A stretch of DNA of 64,000 bases from Nemopilema nomurai (Eukaryota; Cnidaria; Scyphozoa; Rhizostomeae; Rhizostomatidae): the NCBI GenBank assembly GCA_003864495.1, contig ML133502.1:1-64000 (forward strand), given 5' to 3'. The translations under genes were made by a program, and so were the position numbers. Below are positions 26,016 to 36,942 of this stretch, piece after piece. Numbering within the stretch: position 1 is the first letter of the stretch; every line of letters starts with the position of its first letter. The notes below the pieces were generated by a model that was not told the DNA's origin, did no database searches, and was given only the letters and a program-made list of their open reading frames with translations.

Positions 26016-27131
26016 GTTGGTTTGGCCTCGATTACGGTCACACGCGACAACAGCATTGTCATGGGGCAAAAAATCAGCACAGTCGAGAGAAATATATATT
26101 TCAGTTAGCAAAAACAGTTAATTGATGTTAATCATAGATTTATTCCGATATCCTTCATTTTAGTTCTGTTGAGCCCTGGGTTTCATGCCAAAGGTATTTA
26201 TTTGGCAACAATTGAAGAAAAGAAGTTTTGAGTTTTTCAGGTGTGCTGAAATATTTCCTTCGTGAAAAAATAAAAAAAATTACCACTAAATGCTGTTTTA
26301 GTATTTAGGTATAAGACTGTAGTTATTAACTCAGGTAATCAAAGGAAGATAATTCCCGAATAGTGGAAGAAACGGTGGTGAATTAGCAGCAAATTAAGAA
26401 AAGTACTGTAAATGGTGAAAAATAGGTATAAAAATCATCGTCATCAAAGCGTTTTTAGGGAGAAAAAATAAAGCCGCTTTTCTGCCGTTTCCCACGTGTG
26501 TGCAATAGCTCTTTAAAGTGTCACAAACTTTACTTTTTTCCTGGTAAAAATACTTAACACACACGCTGGACAAGAATTTACTGTGCCCATCTAGCTTAAC
26601 CATAGTAAATAAAACAGAACTCCTCCATTTAATATGACTTAGCCAAGCAACCAGCAGTAAGAGATGGTGTTTTAACTGCTATTTCTGTTATTTTCTATTG
26701 ACAATCCCCAATGAAAGACAAGGAATAAGGTTAGGCAAAAATGTTTATTTATGAGTTAAAAAAAGTCTTCAGAGAAACCAAACGTTTAGAAAACAAGTAA
26801 AGAATAATCATTCATGTCCCGAGTAACATTGTTGCTACTATGTTGGGTGTATATGATAACACGTGTTAACTTGAGACAGCTGCAATTTTCTAGGCCAGAA
26901 ATTTCCTCACATACGTACTATAGCAGTAAACTTCAAAAAAGGACTTGGATCTAGTAAACCAGTCCAGAAATTACGACCAGGGTAATTCTTTCTTCATCAG
27001 CGTTTTAAACATTTTAAAAAGTGGAAAACTCCAGAATTTCGTGCGTTTTTTTGCTACTTTAGAATGAAACCTCTGCAGTGGCCTTGCATTCAAGGCAGAA
27101 ATGCATCTAAGGGTAATTTTATACTTTCTGC
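26016..27131. other. intergenic, upstream of ZRSR2
   Basis: This should contain the ZRSR2 promoter and any untranslated first exon. The open frame of exon 1 extends upstream without an ATG to about 26111. Nothing else was recognised. Confidence 0.45.
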
Positions 27132-27224
27132 AGCATAGCGGACAAGTCTTGATTGGTTGTTGGCGAGATCCCCTTCTTGGGAATCCTCCAGGCAATAAAC
27201 CAATCAAGATTTGTCCGCTATGCT
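27132..27224. mobile_element. 93-bp fold-back element with 9-bp target duplication
   Basis: The element begins AGCATAGCGGACAAGTCTTG and ends with the inverted copy, giving arms of about 29 bp with one or two mismatches. The 9-mer ACTTTCTGC lies directly on both sides (27123-27131 and 27225-27233). A 9-bp duplication is the hallmark of Mutator-like (MULE) elements. There is no room for coding sequence. Confidence 0.82.
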
Positions 27225-28451
27225 ACTTTCTGCCACATAGACAAACTTAGCACATCAAAAAAGTGTATAATCTAATATATTGTTAAAGAATCTGTTGTAA
27301 TCTGGTCATTCACCTCAACAAAAAAGCTTGAAATAAGCACTGGGGTGAAAACCCCCGTTTAAAAAGACATTAGGGGTATTTCCCGACCAGGGACGGACTT
27401 ACCGGGGGTGTGGAGGTGCGACAGCCCACTCCCTCCCCAATACTTTTGTGCTATCCAGTAAATTTTGTTTTGACTCAGTAAATAGCTTTTTTGGTAGTCA
27501 GTAGTGATAAAATGGCACCAGTTTGTTTCTTCCTTATTTATCTTCTTGTCGAGTCAGTTGTAGTTTTTCTTTATAGTTAGATTTAAAAAAATCATGGTCA
27601 TAAAGAGAAATTAAAAAATGGGCATTTATATTATTTCCCAGGCACCTGAAGGGCGTGATACTAAAATCCGATCATAATCTAATTCCCCCCCCCCCTTTCA
27701 TTGCCTCTTAAATCCGCCCCTGTCCCCGGCTTTTGTTGTATATCATGATTTTCAAAATGTTGAATTACCCCAATGTAGAAATCTTCACCCTGGTATTACA
27801 AGTTGCACGATCCACGTGCGAACATCAACGACTTATAGAGTAGCGTGTCGTTTTATTAACATCAACATCACCCCGTATAATAGTGTGGTTAGCATAATTA
27901 ACATTGGCAGCTCCAGTGCATTCCCACAAATGTTACACGAAGGTATCACAGAAAAACAAATTAGGCACAATCTACGTCATTACTGGTCAGCCCTTTTAAG
28001 CGGGTTTAAAAACAAGCTTTACAAGATAGGTCAACCAGCGAGGAAAGTACAATAGAAGTGTAAGATGGGGTATGGCTAGAAATCGATGGCAGTTTCGATT
28101 CCGCATTAGAGGCACTGTCTTTGTTGTTTATCGAAATCGACTATCCTCCCTCCTACATACCGTTTTTGCAATTGAAAAGGGCGTTCTTTCGAATGCTATT
28201 GTTTTCTCGCACAATGGAATGGAATCTATATTGAGAAAAAGCAGACAATGTAGGCAACACTTGCCTGGATCAAGGCAGTTGCTGAGCACATGGGATAGAT
28301 GGTTACTTCGTCTTCTGTACCGAAAATAAGTGTGCCATCATTGACAAGAACAGACGCGTGTCAAGCGAATCTACGGCGAAGAATCTCCCAATCAGCGATA
28401 TAAATGTCTGCTAAAGGCTCGTTAGGTGAGAGATATGCAACTTCTAATGTT
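27225..28451. other. intergenic, no gene recognised
   Basis: The stretch contains a short poly-C tract near 27686 and no recognisable exon. Open frames at 27816-28055 and 28072-28329 lack family features. Confidence 0.5.
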
Positions 28452-28459
28452 GTTGATAG
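28452..28459. repeat. 8-bp target-site duplication GTTGATAG, left copy
   Basis: GTTGATAG sits immediately outside the left end of the large transposon. The identical 8-mer follows its right end at 36173-36180. Confidence 0.9.
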
Positions 28460-28487
28460 CGAGGGGCAAATCACTCCTGAAAATGGC

Positions 28488-28617
28488 GTACGAGATTAAT
28501 AATCACTAGTGGTTAATTTGTGATTAACTCATTTTAGTGTGTGATTAATTTGATTTTTTAGCGATTAAAGTGATTAATTTGTGATTAATTTATGATTATT
28601 TTAGAATTAATCACAGA
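28488..28617. repeat. left subterminal GTGATTAA repeat cluster
   Basis: GTGATTAA, GTGATTAATTTG and close variants recur about every 10-20 bp. The array lies just inside the left terminal repeat and uses the same motif in the same orientation as the right array. A role as transposase-binding sites is inference. Confidence 0.85.
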
Positions 28618-29901
28618 TTTAAAAATTCTCTCAAACAAGCTTCTGTGAAAAAACCCAGTTTGAGCAGACCAAGATGCACGAAGAAGCGAAAAATATCCTC
28701 CATAAGGCAAACAAAACAACGATTTTTTATAAATCAAATGACAACCTATCCTGCTAGTTTGGCAGATATTCTTGTAATGTGCTACATTGAATCGAAAAAG
28801 AAAAATTTGCAGCATCCATAATAACCGTTTCATCTATGGTAGCCATGTTACTGTCAGCAGCGAGGTAGCCACATGTAAATTCTAATTCAACCGATTTAAA
28901 AGAAATAAAATCTTTTTCCTCGAGACGTTCTTCATCACTTTGAGCAACCGCGGAGAACCAGTTTGCAAAAACTCCAATGTTTTAACGGAATCTTTAGACA
29001 AGTCCACATAGTTATTTGAAAATTGTCTCTGTCTTTTGTTCCCTGTCAAATATGAAAATTGGACTACTCGCCCGATTAAGCATTTATTGCAATCCACTCT
29101 CTGAAAGAGGCAAAGATCACCTGAAGAAATTTTATTATTGCTAGAAAAACTGACTTTGCACTGTCATAGACATGGTTTGGCTGTGTAGCTCTGGCCCTTA
29201 GTAAACGATCAGCTGACAATTGTGTGTTTTCTTGGACAAGATAGAGTGCTGTAGTTTTGCGAATATAAACGCCATTGAATAACACAAATTTTCTTTTTCC
29301 AAGGGAACTGGACATTCTTTTCCGTTGAGAACCTCTGTGCTAAACCCTTGCGCTTCTAAATCATTCACATGTTCGTATGTTGGAAGACTATCCTGTGCAC
29401 GTACTTTGCGCAATTTAATCTGTGATAAATCTTCCTTTGCTGTTGTGATTTCTTCATTGAACAACGTTGATGCATCAGACTGTTCCAGTTCTCCCTTTTC
29501 CCTTTGCTGATTTTCAGGAAAATCCATTTCATCATTAACCTCGCCATCATTTTCTATACCATGTTGAAGGGCCTCTTCGACACTTTTCAGCTTAAGAAAG
29601 TATTTATCTTCGTATGAATCAAAATGAATATCGCATGATTCAGCTAACTCTATTGCACTTGACTTTGCTGCGCAAGAGCCGTTTTTGCACTCGCGGGAAA
29701 ATTATTTGATTGTCGCATTCAGCAGAAGATAAAAATTGTAGCTTGTGGATTCTGTTTAGAATTCCTTGCATTTTAAAATTTACAATTGTTGAGAAGGTTG
29801 GAGTCATTGCACGAAGGATTCTAAATAACTGCTCACAACCTTGAGAGCCACAGCACCAGATTCTAAGGGCCTCTGGGGGGAAATACCCCCGTAGCAACAT
29901 T

Positions 29902-29909
29902 ATAAACCA
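29902..29909. repeat. 8-bp target-site duplication ATAAACCA, left copy
   Basis: ATAAACCA precedes the left CAGTGGCGGAT terminus. The same 8-mer follows the right terminus at 32149-32156. Confidence 0.92.
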
Positions 29910-30248
29910 CAGTGGCGGATACAGGAATTAATTTGAGCGGGTTTCAAAGGGGGGCGGGGGCGTAGCCCCGGGAATTTTTTAGAGACCACGCCCTTAAAAT
30001 CGCGGGAGAAAGTGGCAACGCCCATATTCACTAGCGAAATGAGCTTGTCGAGAGAAAAGAAGATGAATGAAATGTTATAAATGAAGATATAAAGCAAAGT
30101 GTAACGAAAAGATCAATGAAATAAACTCTGAAATTTTGGCTTCCTGTCCCCCAAATGGTACAATAACAACCATTTGTATTATCTGCTTAAAGCAGGGGTC
30201 CCATGGGGTGCCACCCACTCTTTATTGCAGGATTTATTTGTTGCAGCA

Positions 30249-30350
30249 ACAGCTCTTTAAAACAGGGTAATAATTGACAAGGCAAGGCAAATATCAATGA
30301 TCAGCAACAGCTCTTTAAAACACTGTAATAACTGAAAAGGCAAATATCAA
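30249..30350. repeat. 58-bp direct duplication inside the hAT element
   Basis: The word AGCAACAGCTCTTTAAAACA is repeated 58 bases later, followed in both copies by TAATAA.TGA.AAGGCAAATATCAAT with small differences. Confidence 0.8.
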
Positions 30351-31734
30351 TTTCTTGCTTTATTCCTATATTCTTAATTCCTTTATTCTTGCTTCAGAAT
30401 GACCAATTTTCTTTGCAAAGAATAAACATGGAACACAAAAACACCCATTTAAAAATCTGCAAGCTCAGAATCATCTAGTAGATGTTTTCCAGAAAAGACA
30501 AAGTGGCCAATTGATATCAAAAGAACTAACACTTCCAGAAAAAAAGAGGAAAGCAAGGTTTCTTTTCAGGGGTTGCTGAGTCACCACTGATACAATCAAA
30601 CTCTTGTATTTGCTTTGCTCCCTTGGAAATTCTTTTTTCCAATCAGTTGATTATTTCTTTAGAGAGTCTTTTGGGAGGCAGATTCAACTTTGTTTGAAAA
30701 AATTTAGGTGCTGATACAGAAGCATGGGATTTACATGTTTTGCCTTGAAAATCTTCACCAATAAGACAAAGTTTTTTGGATTAAAAGTATAATGTGAAGC
30801 TGTGCTGACATAGCCACACCTTGTCCTTAGAGATGAACTGAGACTTTCATTTCCACATAAAGCAATAGAGCAAGCATTAAAAAGACAATTCCCATCACCA
30901 GTTGTTCTAAAATGACAAATTATTTCACTCTGATAGTCAAATTATCATAACACTAAAGCTTTTAGTTTGCTGTATGCATATGTCTGGTAATATGATGATG
31001 AGAAAAGACCACCAAGGATGCAGGAACTATGGAATGGAGTGCAAAAATAATTACTTCAGCTCATACTACGTGTAAATTAATACTAATACTCATGGGGTGC
31101 CAAGGAGGAGGGCTCATCTTCCTTGACCTTGTTGAAATTCAGGGTGACTTCAGGCTGGCAGGTCAATGAATGAATTCTGAGCTGGTAACCGTCTATTGTG
31201 TGAATGAGCAGTTTTAAATGATTTTGTATACACAACATACAATATTCAACACAAATGTAAGTAAAGAGGAAAGACAGGTGTGGCATTTAGAAGTTGCCAA
31301 AGTGTGACTTTTAGGACAGTATCCCTGCTCATAGTTATAGACCTAACCGTGCATTTTGTCAGTCTCGGGTTTTTACAGTTTTATAAGAGAGTGTCTTCGT
31401 TAAATTTAGCAAGGCTTCATAGCGTCTTCGTCAGAAACAAAAAGTCTTAACGAACCTTGCCGCAAATACTTTGCTCTCCTTTTGAGCAAGAGAAAACATT
31501 GAATATTTCATATCCTCGTCATAAATCCTGTGGAAACCGAGTCCTCGGGAAGTTTTGAAATATCAAAGTTCTTTACTTCGATAACCTTTTAATGTGACTT
31601 TTTCATTTTGTCTAAAGTTTGGTAATCTTCACCTACACGCATGGTCTGCGGTCAGAACCTTGGAATGGAAACCTGAAATGGGTTCCAAGAGGGTTCCTTT
31701 GTTTGTGGCTAAAACAATCTATTACAATAAATTG

Positions 31735-31878
31735 CCATGGCTACGACAGGGTTCCTTTCTTTCAAAATACAATATGGTACAATGAGCTGCCATGGCTACG
31801 ACAGGGTTCCTTTCTTTAGAGGAATATAATACGTTACAAAAGATCACCATAGCTACGACAGGGTTCCTTTCTTTTATA
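31735..31878. repeat. 55-57-bp tandem repeat, 3 copies, inside the hAT element
   Basis: CTACGACAGGGTTCCTTTCT begins at 31741, 31796 and 31853. Each is preceded by CCATGG or CCATAG, and the sequence between copies is diverged. Confidence 0.85.
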
Positions 31879-34800
31879 ATACCATATTTAGAGACTACAC
31901 AATGACTACACAATAAGGAATCCATATTGCCTGAGTGCAGACTTAACTATCCGTTACGAAGGAGAGCCAATACGGAACCTAGAATCCATATTATATTGAA
32001 CCAGTAAAAGGCAATCAACCTTTCACGACAACCTTCACGAAGGTAATCGGTGATGGAATCTTTTTAGATAACTGATCTAAGGAATTTTTTCTTAAAAAAA
32101 TCTGACAGGGTTCCGGAACCCTTGGAACCCGGTCTGGATCCGCCACTGATAAACCAAGTTCAACAGCATGTGGGCGTTTACTTCAGTGCACATATAAGCG
32201 TTGTTGCTGATAAAGAAGGTATCTTCTTGGCATTGATTTTCCTTTAGCCAACACCTCCAAATCCTCAAGAAGAAAACTGACTTCCAAATTTTTCGTAAGC
32301 GACATAGTGAATGAAATGACTTATCAAAAAAAGAATCTCGAATATCTCGCATTAATGAAAGATATATTCTTGTTCCCTTTACTCTGTGAGAAACATGTAA
32401 TTTGGCAAGGCATTCATCAACACAAGGCTTCAGCAAATTTCTATGCTAGAATAGATTTGCTTATCCCTGGAATCAATAGCCCGTTGAATCACGTGAGGAA
32501 AGTACAACAACTGAACAACATATTGCCTTATTTGTCATTGATTCTAAGGGATCTCCGAATAAAATAAAGGGAAAATGGTCCGCTGGGCCATATGGCCCTT
32601 CCGGGCCTGTGTCTTGTACACACAAGGAACTCATAGAGAGTTCTGGCATAGCATAGAACGACCATCCTTCTGGAATATTTGAACTTCTACAGGAAATTGT
32701 GAACAGTTCTGTTTTCTCTACCATCGCCTTCAGAAAAGGGCCAGCACCATCGCTTCCAAATGACAACACTTTAACGTCTCGCAATAACAAACCATCTTCA
32801 ATGTGCATCCATCTTTGAAAAATTTCTTTATGGCTATACTTTGAATCAGTACCCAAAACAAAGAGGACAAATGACGGTACTGCAGGACTTATTGATTTCA
32901 CCACAACACAATGTGCATGTGAAGACATTGTTTTTGTATTTACAGCCTCTCTAATTTCTTCAAAGCTGTCAAGGACACAAGCATCAGCACAAGGCAACCC
33001 TTCTTCATCAATTGGTAAGCAGAATCCTACAAACCTATCGTTTGTCTGATCATATTCCACTCTTTTCAAAATTCTTGTATCATCCAGATGCACATGAACA
33101 TAACGCGGTGCATCCCATTTTTTAAATGCTCCTGCAATTCATCAAAACGAAAATAACCTTCTTTGATTTTTGAATCCCTCTTGATATTTTTCTGCAATGT
33201 TGAAATTGAGGGCAAACCACTTCCTAGATTAATTTGAAGCAAGTCATACGATGCCTTTCCCCTCAAACAAAACAGAGATGATGCAAATTTCATGATGGTA
33301 CTGTCATGCCGATACTCAGCTTTTGATATTTTCTTGGAATTTTGTTCAGCATTTTTCATCATTTTTGCAAGGATCGGCTGAACTGTCCTTTCCTTATCAA
33401 CTCCACATATGTCATTTATCGTTTCTCGAAATGTGGCAGATTTATCAATTTCCTGTGCCAAGGCAACGATGTCAAAGTATTTTGTTATCTTTCCCTGTCC
33501 TGGACTTTTGCTAATTACTTCAATAGCCCGCTGTCTTCTGTAACCTCTGCTTTATCAGCGGGCATTAACGAGTTTTTTGAAAGCTAAAAAATCACAGAAA
33601 ATAATTTGAAGTTCTTTTTATTTCAGCTAAATTTTAAACACACCATTTAAGGAAATCGATGAAAAGGAATTTCAAATGTTCAATATTTTGATCTTGTATT
33701 AGATACTTTGCAGCGAATTTTCAATACACTTTGGTAGAGCCACGAACTAATATTACTGTAGCATTTTTGTTGGGTGCTATAAACTACAACATGCACACAT
33801 AAAAGTTTGGTTCTCAGAAAGTAAAACAATACATAATATTTGAAATATAGTTTATATACTTATATCTATAGCATTGTAAACATTTGTATAATGTATAATA
33901 TTTATAAACATATTATATTTTGCAAACTCTTTAAAAATTCTATTTCTGAGAAAGCATATAAGATAATCAAAACATTTTTAGGTTAAATTAATTTCTGACC
34001 TGATGACAGGGTGTTTGCAAATCAGAATTATTGTTATCGTCGTCGGAAATTTCATGCTGTTGTCCAGAAATGACAAATGAATCTTTAGTTGAAGCATCAA
34101 AGCTGATCCGTGTCTGTTGTTTATCTGCACTTGATGGCGAGCAAAAATTTTTCATCTGTCTTTGTGCATTGGGCAGAAGAACACCACCATTTTGACCAGT
34201 GGACAGCACAATATCTCTTTTGCATTCACCACAGTTGAACACTGTCGTTTCATTTTCTTCCTGGAATTAAAAGATCAGCAAAAATACTGCTGGTATCAAA
34301 AACTTCTATTGCAGTAGATCGCACGCGAACTTCTGGTAAGGAACAGTTATTTGTTTAGATTTTCAAAGTTAAAAAAAGCTATGAGCCAAGTCGGAGTTTC
34401 TGGAATTTTGCAGCTGCAAACAAAGCCGATTGTCGACATTTCTATTGTTTCCAAATGCTCGTGAGATTTCTGTGAAGAGATTTGCTTCCATTCTAATAAT
34501 GTTTAGCTTTTATCAAAGTTCGATTGCCCAGTACTCGTTAGTGAGTTTCTATTGAAAAACGAGTGTAAACATGTTAGATGCTCTCATACTGCACTTACCT
34601 TGAATGAGAAACTGGTATTCAAGCAATTTAGGCTGCTTCTTGTCTCCTACAATACTGCTTATTGATTTCATGAATTCGAAAACTTTTTCAAATTCACCAT
34701 CTTCAGCAAGCTTGGACACAGCCTCTGGAGTTTCATATCCACAATATTTCAACATATTTTTTATGTAGCTTGTTTTTGAAGGTAATGTGTTACAAATATC

Positions 34801-35697
34801 TTCTGGTATTGTCACTATTGGTATGACACAAGTTTGATTCTGTGAGAGAAATAAATAAATTGAAGTAAATATGCAAAGGCGCAAATCTATGTCTTCTTAA
34901 TGAACTTGCTACTGCGCCCTTTACTTTGCGCTTTGATTTAGATCACTTAATATTTTCGTAAATTGCCAACCACTGAATCCACCCTACAATACAGTTAGAT
35001 TAAAAGACTATTACCTTGAACATCTCTAGCTCTTTCTTCAATTCCAGACAAGACTTGCAATCTGGTACGTCTAACTCATCTTCACCTAAATATCGAAGAT
35101 ACTGTTACATTAAGTTTTTATAAGTCAAAAAATTGGACACATTTTACTTTTAAAATAAACAAAGATTAATCATTACTTGCTTTCTCTTGCTTCCCTATCG
35201 CTATCTATGTCTTCTTGACCAAGTTGCAAATGGATCAGACTTGATGATGTCATTGTTGGCAATCACAGCAACAATCAACAAGAAAGGGGTAGAAGTGGTT
35301 GGCGGTAAGAATTCAGGGTTGCCACTCGGTGAAAGTGGGATATACATTCAGCGCCTGCGTTTTACCCCTACCTTCCCCTACTGACTTTTCCTCAATCATC
35401 CCTATAAATCGAGTGGTGTAACGCAGTTCAGGCCAACCTAGTTTAATAACTAAGGGCTCCTGACCAAAAGGGGACCTGAAGAGGCCTTTTAGTCACGCTG
35501 TGCTAAAAGTCTTTAAAGTGCCTTTTCCAAAACCGCGTTGCTAACACATTTTTGGAATCCTTCATTCTTTGTTTGTTTATTCCAAAAAAATTAAATTCTT
35601 AAACACAATAGCCGAAATGAAATTTTTAAAATGACTTTGAATAAAGCAAACATATTAGAGCATAATTAATTTTTTGTCTGGCAAACTTCGAAGTATT

Positions 35698-36135
35698 TTT
35701 TGTGATTAATATGATTTTTCTGTGATCAATTTGATTTTTCTGTGATTACTGTGATTTTTCCGTGATTAATGTGATTTTTTCTGTGATTAATGTGATTTTT
35801 TCTGTGATTAATGTGATTTTTTTGCGATTTATGTGATTTTCTTGTGATTAATGTGGTTTTTGTGATTGATGTGATTGTTTTGTGATTTATGTGATTTTTC
35901 TGTGATTAATGTGATTTTTTCTGTGATTTATGTGATTTTTCTGTGATTAATGTGATTTTTTCTGTGATTAATGTGATTTTTTCTGTGATTAATGTGATTT
36001 TTTGCGATTTATGTGATTTTCTTGTGATTAATGTGGTTTTTGTGATTAATGTGATTGTTTTGTGATTTATGTGATCTTTCTGTGATTAATATGATTTTTT
36101 GTGATTGATTTGTGATTTGAGTGTGATTAACTCCG
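35698..36135. repeat. right subterminal GTGATT array of the 7.7-kb element
   Basis: About 440 bp consist almost entirely of GTGATTAATGTGATTTTTTCT-like units of roughly 20-24 bp. Part of the block is itself duplicated (35840-35880 resembles 36020-36060). It ends next to the right terminal inverted repeat. Lys/Asn/His-rich reverse frames across it are repeat translations. Confidence 0.93.
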
Positions 36136-36172
36136 AGAGCGTACGTGATTTTAAGTAGTGATTTGCCCCTCG

Positions 36173-36180
36173 GTTGATAG
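36173..36180. repeat. 8-bp target-site duplication GTTGATAG, right copy
   Basis: This direct copy of the 8-mer at 28452-28459 immediately follows the right terminus CCCCTCG. Confidence 0.9.
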
Positions 36181-36942
36181 TACTCAAGTCCTGCTCTGGA
36201 TACCCTTGTAACAATGACTTGATACTTTTGCAACAATGCTAAATGGTATTTGGTTTTAGATACGGGCAACTGGAAAATTTTATTTTGGTGACTAGAATTT
36301 ACTACTGCTGCAAATCCTGCAGTGGGCGAGCATTTCTCACACGAGCAAATCCACACACGACAGGTTCTAATCTCTTCTTACGCCTACTATCATACCTTGG
36401 ATACTGCAAACGAAGAAAATTGATCTAACAGTTCTTGCAACTTCTTGTTTTCACAGCATAACTCAAAATGTGTACCCAGCCTAGCTCTTTGATAAGAACC
36501 ATGTTTGCTGTGGTGCTAAGATTTGAAAAGTTTCGATCCTTACTTGTTCAGCTTGTGTACTGAATGTCCTTTCAACTTGAATTTCAGCAATGTAGTTTCA
36601 TATTCTTTGGAGGGGGCACAACATTCCAAGTGGATCCGTCTTCGTCTGGGGGTAGCTCCTAAGTTACCGAACTAAGTTAAAACAGGGAATTTTTCCTTAA
36701 TTTGAATTAGAAGCGTTACTGTGGAATGAATTTTAAATTAGTCTTTAAAAGATTATATGCATTGTAAATGATAATGGCTTTAGTTTTTTACTGTTGATGT
36801 AAATGCAGTGTGTTACATTTAACAGGGCTTTTTTAAAACCCGCTCCCCATTAGGTTGCAATGAAATTTGAAGGTTAATTGTTTAAAAACTTTAAATAAAA
36901 ATTTGAAGGTACAAAAAGGTTAATTGTTGACACAGATTTCAG
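36181..36942. other. between the transposon and the first recognised ETS exon
   Basis: No definite exon was found, although the ETS gene needs at least one upstream exon carrying its start codon. A good acceptor (CTTGTTTTCACAG at about 36445-36457) has no convincing partner donor. Confidence 0.4.

Larger units (their letters stand above)
29910..32148. mobile_element. 2.24-kb hAT-type non-autonomous transposon, nested
   Basis: The terminal repeats CAGTGGCGGATACAG and CAGTGGCGGATCCAG are inverted, 14 of 15 matching, and flanked by ATAAACCA on both sides. CAGTGGCGGAT ends with 8-bp duplications are typical of hAT elements. Subterminal sequence on both sides is GC-rich with GGGTTCC/CCCGGGA-like motifs. 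No transposase frame was recognised inside, so the copy is non-autonomous. It lies within the transposase gene of the surrounding element and is therefore the younger insertion. Confidence 0.92.
28830..35085 (-). pseudogene. decayed transposase gene of the 7.7-kb element
   Basis: Read on the minus strand, likely exons lie near 35085-35015, 34838-34600, 34262-34000 and 33560-28830, the first three with good GT-AG borders. The N-terminal part is acidic with Cys pairs. The main part begins at GQGKITKYFDIVALAQEIDK. It continues through KFASSLFCLRGKASYDLL, DDTRILKRVEYDQTNDRFVGF and VLSFGSDGAGPFLKAM, then AYMCTEVNAHMLLNLVY and GCEQLFRILRAMTPTFSTIV. It ends CLIGRVVQFSYLTGNKRQR. The reading frame breaks by single bases near 33090 and 28970 and near the hAT junction. 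A segment between the FGSDG half and the KIWKSVFFLRIW half, near 32440-32475, appears to be missing. The hAT insertion interrupts it just after NLVY. I recognise the family from repeats common in cnidarian genomes; placing it in the P superfamily is tentative. It is not expected to make an active enzyme. Confidence 0.75.
28460..36172. mobile_element. 7.7-kb DNA transposon (P-like or related superfamily), with a nested hAT
   Basis: The ends are CGAGGGGCAAATCACT and its perfect inverse, with weaker inverted similarity extending about 20 bp further. A direct 8-bp duplication GTTGATAG brackets the element. Both subterminal regions are packed with GTGATT/GTGATTAA repeats. A multi-exon reverse-strand transposase-like gene fills the interior. 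Without the nested hAT insertion the element would be about 5.47 kb. The 8-bp target size and a transposase with a VEYD...VGF motif and an FGSDG motif suggest the P superfamily (P/THAP9-like enzymes have a comparable layout). Zisupton or another 8-bp superfamily is possible. No THAP zinc finger was seen. Confidence 0.9.

Noticed and set aside
25815..26111. Longer ZRSR2 exon 1 starting upstream of the ATG at 26015
   Set aside because: The upstream part has no ATG in frame; translation is taken from the first ATG, although an earlier coding exon cannot be excluded.
36009..36356. Reverse-strand frame with HKNHINHK runs
   Set aside because: Translation of the GTGATT subterminal array of the transposon.
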